Source: Agrypnia vestita
Taxonomy: Eukaryota; Arthropoda; Insecta; Trichoptera; Phryganeidae
Assembly (NCBI GenBank): GCA_016648135.1
Contig: JADDOH010008062.1
Location: 62,001 to 126,000 of the forward strand
Length of the DNA stretch: 64,000 bases
Direction of reading: 5' to 3'
Positions 8,985 to 20,392 of this stretch are shown here, one piece after another; position 1 is the stretch's first letter; each line of letters opens with the position of its first letter. The notes under the pieces are model-generated. The model did no database searches. It was given only the letters and a program-made list of their open reading frames with translations, and had not been told where the DNA came from. The position numbers and the translations under genes were made by a program.

Positions 8985-9825
8985 GCACTTAGGGCGGTGT
9001 TCTGTAAGAGTCCGCCGTAAAGCGAAGCGTGTTTGCACAAAGACTTATTAATATATCGGGATGACATGTCTATACGTGTACTGCGATGCTCTGGTGCAGT
9101 AACTACTGCAGCCAAAGCTAGCAATACTCAATGATCGATTTTCTGTAGTAAGTACCTGCGCAAATAATATTCAGTCTGAAGGCTCTATTGGTGCTATTAA
9201 CCGCAACTGTGCCCCTCCAGATTATCTATTAATCTTGGCCCTGCATCCTCACCGCTTCCTGGTGATAAAATGTTCTGCTATCATAGAACAAACACGCCTG
9301 ACCTAATTTCAATATCAGAAACAAAGCGTTTCTAGAACAAAAGTCGTTTTAATTTTCAGTTAAAAATAAAATATATCTTATCTATAAAATATCAAAATCT
9401 TTCTATTTATCGGACGCGGGTTTTAATTGGAAGTTGATATATTTCAATGTAGTGAATGACGAATTTTCTTTGAAATGGGGATTCTTGACTTTTTTGTTAT
9501 GCCGTTATATTAGCTACCAAAAAAGTCAATTTTCATTGTCAACATTCATAAAATTGTAATTGGTACAGTAATATTTATGATACGAATATTGCCTAGGTGA
9601 GTAATTATTAACTAAAACGTACATTACTATGTTAATTGTTTTTAATTGTTGTAAATATAATACTCACAATTTTTGCATGGTTACAATTTATTTGTTCTAT
9701 TTTATATCTTTATTTTAAAATCACGTTTTTTTAAAGTTATCATTTTATGATATCATACATTATTTTTGTCGACGGTATTTTGCATAGTATAGAAATTAAA
9801 TAAATAAATAATTTCATGCTTTTAA
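8985..9825. other. Unassigned A+T-rich stretch
   Basis: No repeat or gene recognised. Confidence 0.3.
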
Positions 9826-9827
9826 AG

Positions 9828-10095
9828 ATGTCTCATAGGATCGAAGCTATATTTTTGTATGGAAAAGTAGGTATGGAAGCATTTTTTGGGTGTTCTTTGG
9901 GTGGCTTACGACCTATCGTACAGCTGGCTTGAATGATCACTTTCAAAATGTAATGTTCACCATTTCCACCCACCATCACATCTATCAAAATTTTGAAAGT
10001 TGTGTATATGTTTAATTCACACAACTTGTTTCGTATGTGAATTGCATTTTTACTACCTCCACCTGCATTCCAAAGCATTTTCATTCCCACAATCC
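9828..10095 (-). mobile_element. GATGTCTCATAG-family element, uninterrupted copy
   Basis: Same family as 197-1285 but in reverse orientation and without the hAT insert. The match includes GATGTCTCATAGG, AAGTAGGTATGGAAG, CTTACGACCTATCGTAC and the GGTGG-GGTAGTAAA region of the other copy. It serves as the empty-site paralogue that delimits the hAT insertion. The 85-residue frame it contains has no known domain. Confidence 0.7.
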
Positions 10096-10329
10096 AATGC
10101 TCTATTGATTATATAGTATCTATATTTTTGATCGGAGTTTTAAAGCAATATCCTTTATATATGTATATGAGATTCTTCCAAATTTTACGCTTCTTATTAA
10201 AAAATTTATAAATCTAACTTTCTTTAAAAGTTTGATCGTCAAACTATTTAAGGATGTTCTTAGGTTTTCACGGCCACTCAGAATCTTTAAGTTTGTGTTT
10301 ACTGGGGTATTATGCCGTATTGTTACGAC

Positions 10330-10376
10330 CTTTCGGGAGGACGTTTCGGATCCCATCGCAGGGTCCATCTCATCAG
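10330..10376 (-). ncRNA. Hammerhead-like motif, left arm of palindrome
   Basis: On the minus strand: CTGATGA (complement of 10370-10376), GAT, stem GGACCC/GGGATCC with loop TGCGAT, GAAAC (complement of 10343-10347), then CCTCCCGAAAGG and GTAA. Three bases, not one, precede the stem here. Confidence 0.45.
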
Positions 10377-10378
10377 CC

Positions 10379-10430
10379 CTGATGATGGACCCTGCAATGG
10401 GATCCGAAACGTCGGCCCGAAAGGTCGTAA
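10379..10430 (+). ncRNA. Hammerhead-like motif, right arm of palindrome
   Basis: CTGATGA (10379-10385), one T, stem GGACCC/GGGATCC with loop TGCAAT, GAAAC (10406-10410), helix III candidate GGCC-cgaaa-GGTC, then GTA, the expected cleavage triplet form NUH. All core positions of CUGANGA and GAAA are present. It is the best-preserved copy of this family. Confidence 0.55.
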
Positions 10431-10469
10431 TAACACGGCATAATACCCCAGTTAACACAAACTTGAAGA

Positions 10470-11385
10470 GTCAAACTATTATTGTACTAGTAGTACTAGT
10501 AGTGTTTAATTAATTCGAAAGATGATTCATTTCAGAAAAAGCCACGCTTAAATGGCATCTTAACGCAGATAAATACTTATCTTCTATAATATATAATAAT
10601 ATAATATTCCAATTTGTTTCTGCATAGGGAACATTAAAAGGAAACTCCACGAGTGGCAGCGTTAGAAAATATAAAAGGAAAGTGCTACACTATATCATTG
10701 GAACGAATGCATCATTTTCGTTTTGTGTGTTAATTTTATCTGATTGTATATTTCTCAAATAGAAAACTATATTGTTATAAATTTGAACACTTAATAGCTG
10801 TAATCCTGTTAAACAGAAGGTAGGTAATTAATGGAATGGAATTAAGGTAGTTAATGTTCGTAGGACGGATTTTAAACATAAGTAATAAATGCGAATCAAG
10901 ACAGTAAAAATGTTTTGTTTGTTCATTTAATTACGAATTGAAATACGTGGGAGAAGGTTTAACAGCGTAGGGAGCTGTGTGTAATTTAGTTTATTTGGAT
11001 CGTAATCTCCAGAATGACATTATGAAAATAGCGCACTAATTATTCGAGCTTAGTGCTCTCTTCACTCCAGGTAATTCAATTTAAATTAAAGATTTTACAG
11101 AATGTCACCTTGCATAACGGTAGGAGAGATTATCTAATGTTATCTTCTTTAATTTTCCAGTACAATAAATTTCTAAACTGAATTTTTACATGAAAAACTA
11201 TAAACAGAGTAATACTCTAAACTAAGTTATTGCTAATAATCTGATGCAAAACCACCAAAATGAAGTTCAATTCAATTTATTTTATAATATGTACATTACA
11301 AACTAAGTGTTCAAGGTATACATATTATGAAAGTATATACATCTAGATAACAATATTTAATTAATTAAAAATAACATTAAATTTG
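10470..11385. other. Unassigned A+T-rich stretch
   Basis: No gene or repeat recognised. Confidence 0.3.
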
Positions 11386-11386
11386 G

Positions 11387-11960
11387 TCAAAAGAGAATCC
11401 TGCTTCGGAAAACTCCTTCAGACACATGAAATATATCAATACCCAAAGCGATATTGTTCAGCATAGCGGTAGCTCTTCCAACAGGCATAACCATCGGCAG
11501 GTTGGTCCTGTATATCGGAATGTAAAACAATTTATGCTGACGATGTCTATCAGGAACATACAAACCAATGATCCGCATAATTTCGGAATTTTCGATCATA
11601 CTGCGCAACAATCGATAAAAATGTGTAATCAAATACACATTCCTTCTAGTCTCTAAACTATTGTAGCCAATACCCTGGAGAAACTCGGATGGGCCAAGGA
11701 TAATTAATGCCCGTACTCTTTCATATAAAGATATCTCAGAAACTTCTTTTGGACTTTCTCCACCATAAGAGAATACTTGCCCTCATATAGCCCCCAAATC
11801 ATCGAACCACTCTCAAGCCTACTTGGCACCAAGGAGTTCTCAGTACGTGGGTAGTCTCTAAAACCCTGGCAGTACGCAGAACAAATTCTAACATTCTCAA
11901 AGCATTACCACTGTTCGTCTCTATGTGATCGTGAAATGGTTGCTCACAAATCTAACGCCC
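11387..11960 (-). pseudogene. Non-LTR retrotransposon (Jockey-like) C-terminal remnant
   Basis: The minus strand, with frameshifts, reads SGSMIWGLYEGKYSLMVEKV then QKKFLRYLYMKEYGH, followed by the open 83-residue segment at 11387-11638 (YLITHFYRLLRSMIENSEI, GLYVPDRHRQHKLFY, YRTNLPMVMPVGRATAMLNN). This is the region after the reverse transcriptase in arthropod Jockey-like LINEs, whose W-PYY-like motif and QKRFLR segment are preserved in altered form. A second copy lies on the plus strand at 48780-49075. Clade assignment is tentative. Confidence 0.7.
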
Positions 11961-11964
11961 AGAG

Positions 11965-14790
11965 CCTTTTGTTACTCAGGCTAATCGTTGAAAAAATAAA
12001 GCAGAAAACGATTAAAAAAATCTGAAACGAAATGCGGTCGCTTTGGTGTATGTTTGGAAAATAAACACACGATAAAGTAAAAAATTTAAAAAGAAAATCT
12101 AATGTATGTAGATATGCACTATTGTAGTACCTACAATCAATACAATCGAAGGATCGTTTAGACGTTGGAGCAAGTCGGCGAGGCGAGAATGGTAAATAAA
12201 ATATATGAGGACATTTTGAAAGGAACTGGAACAGAGAGCATCAAACGTCACATTTACCCAACAGCTGGCCTGTTCTCTTTTATATAAATGTCGCGTCACG
12301 ATGGTTCCAAAACTTATGAGAATAACTCAATCGTTTCCAGATACGTATGGACCGTACCACGTATTTGAAAAGTGCGTAATTCCTTCTAATTCTACCATAT
12401 CGTTACAATATATTGTCAAAAGATTCTAAAATCGAGAAGAAAAACGAAGAATCGAAAGTATCCGAACAGTCAAGACATTTTGAAATGGTCTGTAGAACAA
12501 AATGGGAGATTCGAACAGGTTCCTTAGATAAATGGCGAGGCTACCACTCCTAAGCAGTCATGTTTGGCAGCGAGCGAAAGTTCCCTTTCCTTAACAATAA
12601 CGAACTCGATACCGTGCGTCAGATAACGATGTAAAGCATAGACGACTTTCTAGTGAGTTTTAAATTTGTACGAATTACAGGATAGTAATCCAGCTTACGT
12701 TTGTATTTAGTGATTTTATTTAATAATGAAAGCTTGATTATTAACAATGGCTTTATTTAGATCTCTGTGCAATAAAACCGTGACAATGTATTAATTATTT
12801 CTTATTCAAAAATAGCAAAATAATTTTGTGATGACATTATTAATTATTTTGTTGTTGTGTCAATTTTAATCGAATTGAAAATAATGGGCTGCTCAGAGTC
12901 GTTAGATTGGAGAAGAAAACAGAAAATTGGGTCAATCTTGAGATAAATAACACAAAAACAAAGGCAAAGACAACCCTACCAGCTTACCTAGGAGAATCTT
13001 TTAAAACCTTGAAAACCCTGGAAAGTAATACGGTCAAATTTTAGACAAGAAATATTGCAGGAAATTTTAATTCAGTACAAAGAAATTCTCGTTATGCCTA
13101 ATAATTTGAAATGTACACAAGTCATATTACTTGTATACATGAACATGTTAAACGGAAATAATCGGTTCTCCAGTGAATGCTATAAGATACATATTTTGAT
13201 TACTTAAGATGGATACCTCCGATAATATCGTCCCCAAGGACTTCTCGGAAAATCAGTCCCTCTTATCTTTACGCGACCTCTATTCACAGTAACCTCTAAA
13301 TTCTAATATGCCAATTAGCAAGGACGAAATAATATTTAATATTAAACATTTACTCAGTCGGCTGTTTTAATAGGAATCCCGTGAATTCCGACCATTACGA
13401 ACGGATTTTATCGATTAAATTAAATTAAAACACGCACGTATGGCTTTATAAGATCGTCGGAAAAGAAATTCAGCCCTGTACCGATAATTAAATATACTTC
13501 AAAATATATTTAATGTATCAGAAAAGCGAAAGCTCCAAGTCGTGGAAAATATGTCATTTCTTGTTCATTCATTCATATTTTTTTCCACCCTGGGCTTAGT
13601 ATATAGTAATAAGATTAAAAAAATAGCAGATTCTTTCAATCCTTACATTTGGTTGTGATATCTTTAAGATATGATATCTGGAAGATATGATATCTGGACC
13701 GTATGCAAGGATTGGAAGAAGGGCTGAATACTAAGGGCACTTCAGAAGTTTGAGGCTCTAAGCTAAATTTTTTTTCAAAAAAATTTTTTTTTTGCAAATT
13801 TTTTTAGGAAATTTTTTTTTACCATATTTTTTTAAATAAAATTAGTAAATACCCATTCTTTAGGAACCGACATGTAAAATGTAACCGTCGTTTTTGATGG
13901 GTTACAGCTAGTATTGCATCAAAAATGTTCAAATCCAATTTTTACTGATAAAAAAAAACACAAATATATACTAAGTATAACATGTTTGAAGAAAGAAATA
14001 AAGGCAAGACCAGGCCGTACAAAACATCATCTTCTAAAAAGAATACTTTCTTACTAACACTCACTATTCTTTAGTATGATGATATTTTTTGAATCCATTG
14101 CTTCTGAAAATAATGAAGCAATGCATGAAAAAGCTCCTTCCGCACGAGAATTAATTTTTCCATTAAAAAAGACACGCGTTAGTACCACTGTTATTCATAT
14201 ATTCGATATTTGTTTTGTAAATAATATAAATAAATAAAATATTACAATAATTTAAAAGTGACACGATGGATGGCCACGTATTTCTTAGGAAGTCTTTTTT
14301 GGTATCTAGCTATGTTTATTTTTAGACAAGATTTTTTTTTATATTTATTTTTAATTGTCATTTAGTCGCAGTTATTTTATTTTATTAATTGAGTATAGTT
14401 CAAGCTCGAAAACCATTAACGCTTATTTGGTTCGAAATCTGACGACGAGTTTAGGGCTCATTTAGAAGCGTACTTACATTTATTCTGGAACCCAATACCT
14501 TTAAATCGCCACAATCAGCCGCCATTTGATAACCCCGACCTGTGGACCGCTCCTCTCGGGAGAAATGAAGCCCGTCTTTGTGGGTTAGCTGCTACGGAGA
14601 GGGTAACTGTTTTACGGCCGAACTACACATCTGCTGCAAGTGCGCCAAATTATTCACGCTTCCCATGAAGCCAGTTTCAATGTTTTAAAGAAACAATCAT
14701 TTTGATACAGCCTCGCGGGGCGTGATAGGCTCCATGCGCAAGCGACGCAGGTTAAGCGAAAGTGATAAAGTAAATAAAAAAATATGCAAC
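11965..14790. other. Long unassigned stretch
   Basis: About 2.8 kb without a recognised gene or repeat. Notable only are the short repeats of GATATGATATCTGG-like sequence near 13660-13705, T-rich tracts near 13770-13830, and a GC-richer part at 14430-14760. The 66-residue frame at 12099-12299 shows no domain. Confidence 0.3.
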
Positions 14791-14796
14791 TATATA

Positions 14797-15226
14797 ATAG
14801 GCACGATGACAGTATTGAAAAATTAAATAGTAAGTGATTTTAGAGAAGAAAATATTTTGAAAGGATTCTAAATAATTATCCAGTTTCAATTCCAGATTAA
14901 TAAGATTTTCAATAAAATAAAGTATAAAATTGTGCATTGAAACATGAAACACCGGTCAGAGCAAATGACGTCACGCCTTAGTACCCATCACCATGTCTTT
15001 GAACCAATGTCATAGATACAATGCAATGTTTACTGAGGCTTGACGTAGACGTAGACGAAGTGACAGCTGCGGGCGTTTTTGCGCGAAATTAAAAATATGC
15101 AGATGAAAATGCAATTATTTTCGTAAAAACTTAGTTAACCTATTACTGAAATAATGTTATTTTCGGTAATAGTAGACGTGTTCCTACAATATAGAATATT
15201 ATTTGAAAATCTGTCATCGTGCCTAT
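14797..15226. mobile_element. 430-bp MITE with TIR ATAGGCACGATGACAG
   Basis: The 16-bp ends 14797-14812 and 15211-15226 are perfect inverted repeats, with weaker pairing extending some 20 bp inward. The interior is non-coding (the 66-residue frame is chance). It ends four bases before a copy of the ACTCCCTTTC repeat. Superfamily unresolved. Confidence 0.75.
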
Positions 15227-15230
15227 TTTT

Positions 15231-15690
15231 ACTCCCTTTCTTTTAACTCGTAGAGTCTGCTTGTCTACTTGTCGCGGTACGTTGTCGCGGTACTTATACG
15301 GCGTCTGCTCGTCTGCTTATCTGACGAAAAAACTTTGGATCGATTTTTAATCCTTTTCCCGTTATGCAATCGAGCTGAAACTTTTCAAACAGACTCGTGG
15401 CGACGATCAAGAAGATCTATCAAATTTTCGTTAAAAAATAAAAATAATTATAGTATAATTTTGAATTTTTCAAATTTTTAGAGGTTTTTTCAAACAAATT
15501 GTATGGAGATTCCGATGCATAAGGTAGTCGCGAAAACTGATAAAATAATAATTTTGGATTTTACGAAATTTTTTTATCCCTTTCGTAGCGTCGCATCCCA
15601 GTGAGCCCAACGCATAGGTAAAGCGCCAAACCAGTAAATGAGAAAGGAAGTATAATAAAAACTTGGTTTTTATGGGTAACTTTTTTATTA
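15231..15690 (+). mobile_element. ACTCCCTTTC-family interspersed repeat, copy 1
   Basis: One of seven copies in the window. The family starts ACTCCCTTTCTTTTAACTCG, runs through GTCTGCTTG, TTTGGATCGATTTTTAA, CCAATCGAGCTGAAAC and CAGACTCGTGGCGAC, then GAAAGGGAGTA and AAAACTTGGTTTTTATGGGTTA. ACTCCCTTTC and GAAAGGGAGT are inverted copies, so the body has short inverted ends with a roughly 30-bp tail beyond. This copy carries extra sequence near 15540-15620. Non-coding. Confidence 0.75.
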
Positions 15691-15694
15691 CTGT

Positions 15695-16390
15695 TACGGA
15701 ATTGCGAATTTTTGAAGCTGGTAATGGAAAAACAATGCATTAATCGATGCGATTTAAGCGCATTCATAATACATATCAAAAAATGGCAAAGGGAAAATAG
15801 ATTGCAGTAATTTGTTATTATGTCTGTAAACTTTAGTATATTTGTCACTTCTTTTTTAAATCTGTAAGAATTTAGTTGTCTTGTCTGAGTCTCGATTGTC
15901 CTGTTTTTATTTTAGCATACTAATGCGGTTGTTTTGAGATGTTGTAGTGTAATGTTGGTGAGCTTCACGAGTTCTTATATGATTAAATGTCAGTGTATTT
16001 TATTTTTCCATTTGATAGTTTGTGCATAAGTTTCAATATTCGCTCAGTTATTGATGTTGAAATGTTGTATTGTTTGGTAGATTTATCCAGTTGGTCTCAC
16101 GTAGAGCACGTCGTAAAACATTTTTGGTATTTTATTTTGCCGTCTGTTTTGTACTCAGTTCCCTAGAAATGTATTATGTATTCTATTTTAATATTAAACT
16201 CTTTAAATATGCTTCATACATCAAAATTTTAATGTTCTTCATATCCACCAGTGGAGAGATACAGGCTGATGATAAAGATGAAAGTGTATTGTATTCTTCT
16301 ATTACTTTGTGGTTATTCATTTTGAATACAATTAAACGAATTAAATATAATTCGTTTAATTGTTAAATATAATAAGTTTACTATTAAGTA
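15695..16390. other. Unassigned; may include decayed PLE interior
   Basis: No domain recognised. It precedes a hammerhead-like motif of PLE type at 16395, so part may be a decayed PLE. The 98-residue frame at 16070-16366 and the 95-residue frame at 15561-15848 show no known family. Confidence 0.3.
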
Positions 16391-16394
16391 CACC

Positions 16395-16427
16395 CTGAAG
16401 AAGGAAAGTTGTTTCCGAAACCGGTTA
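16395..16427 (+). ncRNA. Hammerhead-like motif (GGAAA/TTTCC stem)
   Basis: CTGAAGA (16395-16401), one A, stem GGAAA/TTTCC with loop GTTG, GAAAC (16417-16421), CG, GTT. All core positions are present. Upstream and downstream segments do not form an obvious helix I, unlike the copies at 18393 and 24006. Confidence 0.5.
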
Positions 16428-16699
16428 GTTTTTTACTTCGTTTAATTATATTCATAATGAAAGTGAATTAAGTGTAAAATCTTGAGATGAAATGAAAAAA
16501 GAAAAAGAAAGTGAATTGCGTGTTTCGTCTCGCATAACAGCAGATTTTGCCGTGGAAACTGCAACTATAAACTATCTCTTTAATTCCCCACTGCAAAAGC
16601 TTCTAGACTAGCAAACAGATACGAGCAACTGGTCGTCTTTGCCAATAACTGTATATTATTCAAACATATATTAAAAGGTGTATTGAAAGGTTAATAGTA

Positions 16700-16985
16700 T
16701 TTGTCGAATTGGACTTAACTTCTTTTTTTGTTTTTAAATTTCTATATTATTATATTTTTCTTATTCTTCTGCTTTTTATATACTTGCTTTTTACTTTATA
16801 TTATATTTATCTTTATATATTTGTATCTACATTTTATGTATTTTCTTTTCACTTTATGTCATTATTATGTTTACATGTTTTTTTTTCTTTAAACTATATA
16901 TTCTGTGAATTACTCTACCTAACTGTTGTAAAAGCCCGATAGGGCGTTAATAAATAAATAAATTAATTAATAAATAAATAATAAA
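16700..16985 (+). repeat. LINE 3' end with AAATAAATA tail
   Basis: Ends in TGTAAAAGCCCGATAGGGCG followed by an (AATA)-type tail. Nearly the same 3' signature stands at 32575-32617, also followed by AATAAATAATAAT. A shared 3' terminus with a simple-repeat tail marks a target-primed retroposon. The 77-residue frame just before is T-rich 3' UTR. Confidence 0.55.
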
Positions 16986-17122
16986 TTTACTGATATTAAA
17001 AGAACATTTTACCAGGCTAGATTTAGGGTGGCGATGTTGGATTGGTTGAGTGAATTGTGCAAAATATGTATCGTCCTTCGTAAGTCCGGATAATTTTTAA
17101 CTTCACAATATATATTTTCACG

Positions 17123-17522
17123 TGTCGTGGCTGCAGGAGGAATTAATAAAAACGCTAGAATTTAATAATGGATTTATTAATTACTGGTAACTTAATTAAA
17201 CTAAAATTTATCACTCGTAAATAGACACTTTATAATCGCTTCAATACTTCATTCACTAATCACTAGAACAATCCGTCTAATTTCAGCACGTATTACTATT
17301 CACTCCGGTTTATTTCGCTAGGTAAGAATTTTTCGAACCTTAGAGACTTTTATAGTGTTTTCTCGCAAGTTCTCGTAATTTCCAGATGTCCCTGGAACTT
17401 TGGAGACGTCTCTCGAAAGCTGTAGATTACGCTAGGTCGTGCTGAAATCTTCGGTAGTATTGTGAACATTTCAAACAACTGTCACTCGACATGAGTGCGC
17501 GACTTCTTTCAGCCTCGTTACA
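17123..17522 (-). repeat. Solo LTR, 400 bp
   Basis: Read on the minus strand it runs TGTAACGAGG to CCACGACA (TG...CA ends), with CTATAAAAG as TATA box (complement of 17348-17356) and AATAAA downstream. A second copy is at 54767-55349. No primer-binding site or coding region adjoins, so it is most simply a solo LTR. No matching target duplication is visible, which suggests age. This copy lacks a segment of about 165 bp found in the other. Confidence 0.7.
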
Positions 17523-17529
17523 GTATATA

Positions 17530-17985
17530 AGAATTTTTTTCTGGAAAATTTGTATTACTTCGAAAATGGTCACACAATATGTTTTATAAAGATAACAGAA
17601 TAATTACTATGGGATATGATATTTTTACATTTTTTTAATGATGAGAGGTCGTAAATTGTTAATTTCTCAGAGACCTCACAGGGTTACTGCTACTGATAAT
17701 GCTGCGTCATTAACGCGGTCGATAGTTGCATAGTAATTGATCGGGAGCTCCGAGATCCTGCCTTGATTAATGCATCAATCGAGCTGCAGCGGAGGCTGGC
17801 TCCGCAGATCGTTCATCAAGCTGTCTTCCGCCGTCAGATAAGAATTTGAAAGGAATGGTGGGAAAATGCTTGTAACCAGTTTGCACTCGATTGAGGCATC
17901 TATGAAAAATTCATCAATTTGAGTTTTGTAAAGGTGTGAATTTAAAAATATTTGTGGTTTTTCAATGATGTTTCATTGAAAAAAA
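17530..17985. other. Unassigned
   Basis: No repeat or gene recognised; GC-richer at 17695-17835. Confidence 0.3.
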
Positions 17986-18029
17986 AATTGTTTTAATCGA
18001 TTTATATTCATTAATTACACCTACAATGT

Positions 18030-18320
18030 AATGTAATGTAAGAGGTAGAAAGCATTTGAGTTGTCTGAATAATGATGTTTTTTCTGAATTTTCAAATCAT
18101 TTATTAGAAAGTGATCAAGGTTTTGATAAAAATTTAGGACTATCTATTTTACACATAAATAATTTTGGTCTAAAATTGAATAATTGAGAATCATTAAAAA
18201 TTAGTAAAGCTTGTAAAAGTAAACAAAATATTATTAATAATCAACTAAATTTAACTACTAGTCCAATTCTTAAAAATTTTCCAATTATTTTGTGTAATCA
18301 AGAACTTCAGCAATAACATT
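18030..18320 (+). pseudogene. Decayed C-terminus of PLE GIY-YIG protein (family A)
   Basis: Reads RLNNDVFSEFSNHLLESDQ-like sequence, then FDKNLGLSILHINNFGLKLN with stops, parallel to the family B segment NSNNYSEFSNHLL and INKGLQILHTN. Only the part after the catalytic motifs remains. Confidence 0.6.
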
Positions 18321-18392
18321 TATTTTTTTGAATAATTCAGAAAACCAAAAAACAAAAGACAACACTCATTTTGATATTTTGACATTTATAAA

Positions 18393-18434
18393 ACACCCTG
18401 AAGATGGAAAGTTTTTTCCGAAACTTGTAGGTGT
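18393..18434 (+). ncRNA. Complete hammerhead-like motif with helix I
   Basis: ACACC (18393-18397) pairs perfectly with GGTGT (18430-18434) as helix I. Between them: CTGAAGA, one T, stem GGAAA/TTTCC, GAAAC, TT, GTA. Helix III would be C-G and A-U closed by a 2-nt loop, and the cleavage position would follow GTA, directly before GGTGT. All core nucleotides are present. Such minimal helix III hammerheads are thought to work better as dimers. The base between core and stem II departs from the canonical form. Confidence 0.6.
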
Positions 18435-18530
18435 AATTAATGAATATAAGTAGATTAAAACAAATAATAAAATAAATAATTTATATAAAATAACTTTGTA
18501 AACACCAATTTTTTATTGAAAAAAAAATCA

Positions 18531-18562
18531 ACACGTTTCGAAGCCAATGGCTTCTTCGTCAG
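18531..18562 (-). ncRNA. Hammerhead-like motif (GAAGCC/GGCTTC stem)
   Basis: On the minus strand: CTGACGA (complement of 18556-18562), one A, stem GAAGCC/GGCTTC with loop ATT, GAAAC (18535-18539), GT, GTT. Core complete. Only about three pairs of helix I can form (GTC with GAT). Confidence 0.55.
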
Positions 18563-18650
18563 GACAACAAAATTAAAATTTAAAAATCGAAGTATAGATC
18601 AACGTATTAAAAAGTTATGTGTATGGAAAATGATAATATAAAGTACCTAC

Positions 18651-18947
18651 TTAATATGAAAATAAATTTAAAAGATAACTATTTGCAAAAAGGACCTGAT
18701 TATTTATAACATTCAATTTACTATTAACACTCTTTCTTATTTCCAAAATTTCTAATTTATCAAACTGTGATTCTGTATAATTTGTATGTAAAATTTGTAA
18801 ACCCTTATTAACATCAAAAGAATGATCCATAGGCAAAAGATGGTTAGAAAATTCGGAATAATTATTACTATTTAAACACCTTAAGCGTTCCTTAACTCTA
18901 ACTTCAAAATTTCTACACGTTTTTCCTATATATAAAAAAAAATTCAA
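18651..18947 (-). pseudogene. GIY-YIG endonuclease fragment of PLE (family B)
   Basis: A 98-residue frame begins inside the domain at LYIGKTCRNFEVRVKERLRC, so the YIG half and following Arg/Lys helix are present but the GIY half is lost. It continues through SEFSNHLLPMDHSFDVNKGL and ESQFDKLEILEIRK to NVINNQVLF. The start Met is fortuitous, created at the truncation point. Confidence 0.75.
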
Positions 18948-18964
18948 AATGTTGAAGTTGTACG

Positions 18965-19550
18965 AAGTTGCTCAACCAATTGATAAAAAAATTCATTTAT
19001 TAAATATTTTAAGCTTTTGAAACGCCACATCAGCTCACGTTTAATGTCTCTTGATTAAGATCTTCAGAGAAACTGTTTCGAAAGCTTTTTTAAATTTAGA
19101 AACACAGATATGCTTTTATTTCCGGCATCTGAGCTGCCATCCAGGTTAATTACTGTGTCGCAGGTCTCAACCAATCTTGCCACAGTTATGCCGCGAGCGT
19201 TTAAAAGGGGCTCGCAAGATATTGTTGTGTACAGTGATGTTTAAACATCTTCTTTGAGGCGTCTATATTGTAGTTTCTGTTATACTTAATTTGAAATATG
19301 TGTTTTCCTTAATACATTGATATTAAGCATTATCACTAAAACACGGTTCATTGATATAGAACATGTCTCTCAACAAGCAATTTCCATACGTTTCATTGGT
19401 AATACACGAGGAATTAACAGTCAACAAAGGACGTTAAATAAATAGTTTTTATACAATGATAGTGTACCTATTTTATTTTGAAAAATCAACAAAAATATGA
19501 AAAAAAAAAAATTAATACTTTCATGTCAATTATTCTGTAAATAACACATT
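18965..19550. other. Unassigned
   Basis: No repeat or gene recognised. Confidence 0.3.
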
Positions 19551-19551
19551 T

Positions 19552-20047
19552 TACTCCCTGTCTTTTAACTCGTAGCGTCTGCTTGTCTGCCGAACAAACT
19601 TTGGATCGATTTTTAACCCCTTTTCCATAATCCAATCGAGCTGAAACTTTGCAGGCAGACTCGTGGCTTCAATAAAAATGATTCAACAATTCGATTTTCC
19701 TTTAATTTTTTAAAATTATTAAAGTATAATTTTGAATTTTTCGAAATTTTAACGGTTTTTTTCTAATTGGAAACCATACAAATGAGAAAGGAGTCCGACG
19801 TGTGGAGAAGGCGCGAAACCTGTTTCAACTAGTCTGACTCGAGCCATGGGTCTGATCAGACGGTTTCGTCGATGCCGTGCCCCCCTAAAACCAATTATTA
19901 CGTTTTCAATATTCTATAAGTTTTAAGGATAATAATATACATGGAATAGATTTTCCACATTAACTTAAAGAGAGAGGAATATGTTGATAGAATATTAAAT
20001 TGGAAACAATACAAATGAAAACTTGGTTTTATGGGTTATTTTTTAAA
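19552..20047 (+). mobile_element. ACTCCCTTTC-family repeat, copy 2
   Basis: Starts TTACTCCCTGTC and matches the family through CCAATCGAGCTGAAAC. The right tail AAAACTTGGTTTTATGGGTTA is at about 20023-20043. Positions 19830-19990 do not match other copies and may be an insertion or a partial duplication, since TTGGAAAC-ATACAAATGA occurs on both sides of it. Confidence 0.65.
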
Positions 20048-20392
20048 AATCGTTTATCTGTGTAATTTTCTACTAGTTTACTGGCCCCCTTATAATTGAC
20101 ATGCCATCGCTCGTAAAGGTCGTTATTTTACAATATATTTATTTTTTCATGTTAATACATATACTTATACTTGTTTCTCTTTTCTTTTATACATTCTATT
20201 TATTTAGAATGCTTACTTTTTTATGTTAATAATTATTGCTGTATTACTTACTCTTTCGCTTCGCACCCTGTCTTTCTTATTTTGTATGCCTTATTTCTTT
20301 GAATAATTCTTGCTATATACCTTATTTCTTGTTATATCTTACCTTTTATGTACGTGCAAGTGATAATTTCTATTTATATATTTAAAATTTAT

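Larger units (their letters stand above)
10250..10466. mobile_element. Head-to-head pair of PLE terminal repeats (palindrome)
   Basis: Arms 10285-10368 and 10382-10466 are inverted copies: CTTTAAGTTTGTGTTTACTGG on the left mirrors the right end, around a short centre. The left side extends to the conserved pLTR edge near 10260 (TTAGGTTTTCACGGCC). No protein-coding part remains. Each strand carries one hammerhead-like motif, so the two are divergent and share their 5' edge. Frames of 112 and 93 residues here are shadows of the repeat. Confidence 0.8.
17989..18461 (+). mobile_element. Penelope-like element, 5'-truncated (family A)
   Basis: The left end 17989-18024 is an inverted copy of the right end 18428-18461 (GTGTAATTAATGAATATAAG). 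Between them lie a decayed GIY-YIG C-terminus and a complete hammerhead-like motif. A sister copy at 23560-24075 shares nearly all of it. The next element, family B, abuts it tail to tail. Confidence 0.75.
18490..18950 (-). mobile_element. Penelope-like element, 5'-truncated (family B)
   Basis: Minus-strand GIY-YIG domain remnant followed by a terminal repeat with a hammerhead-like motif (18531-18562). About 90% alike by eye to 49325-49850. Truncated within the GIY-YIG domain. Confidence 0.75.

Noticed and set aside
8651..9124. 157-residue minus-strand open frame
   Set aside because: It runs across the boundary between a TIR element and an unrelated inverted-repeat arm and shows no domain.
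10120..10513. 112- and 93-residue frames
   Set aside because: They are translations of the palindromic PLE terminal repeats; both contain DPAMGSET from the ribozyme-like stem.
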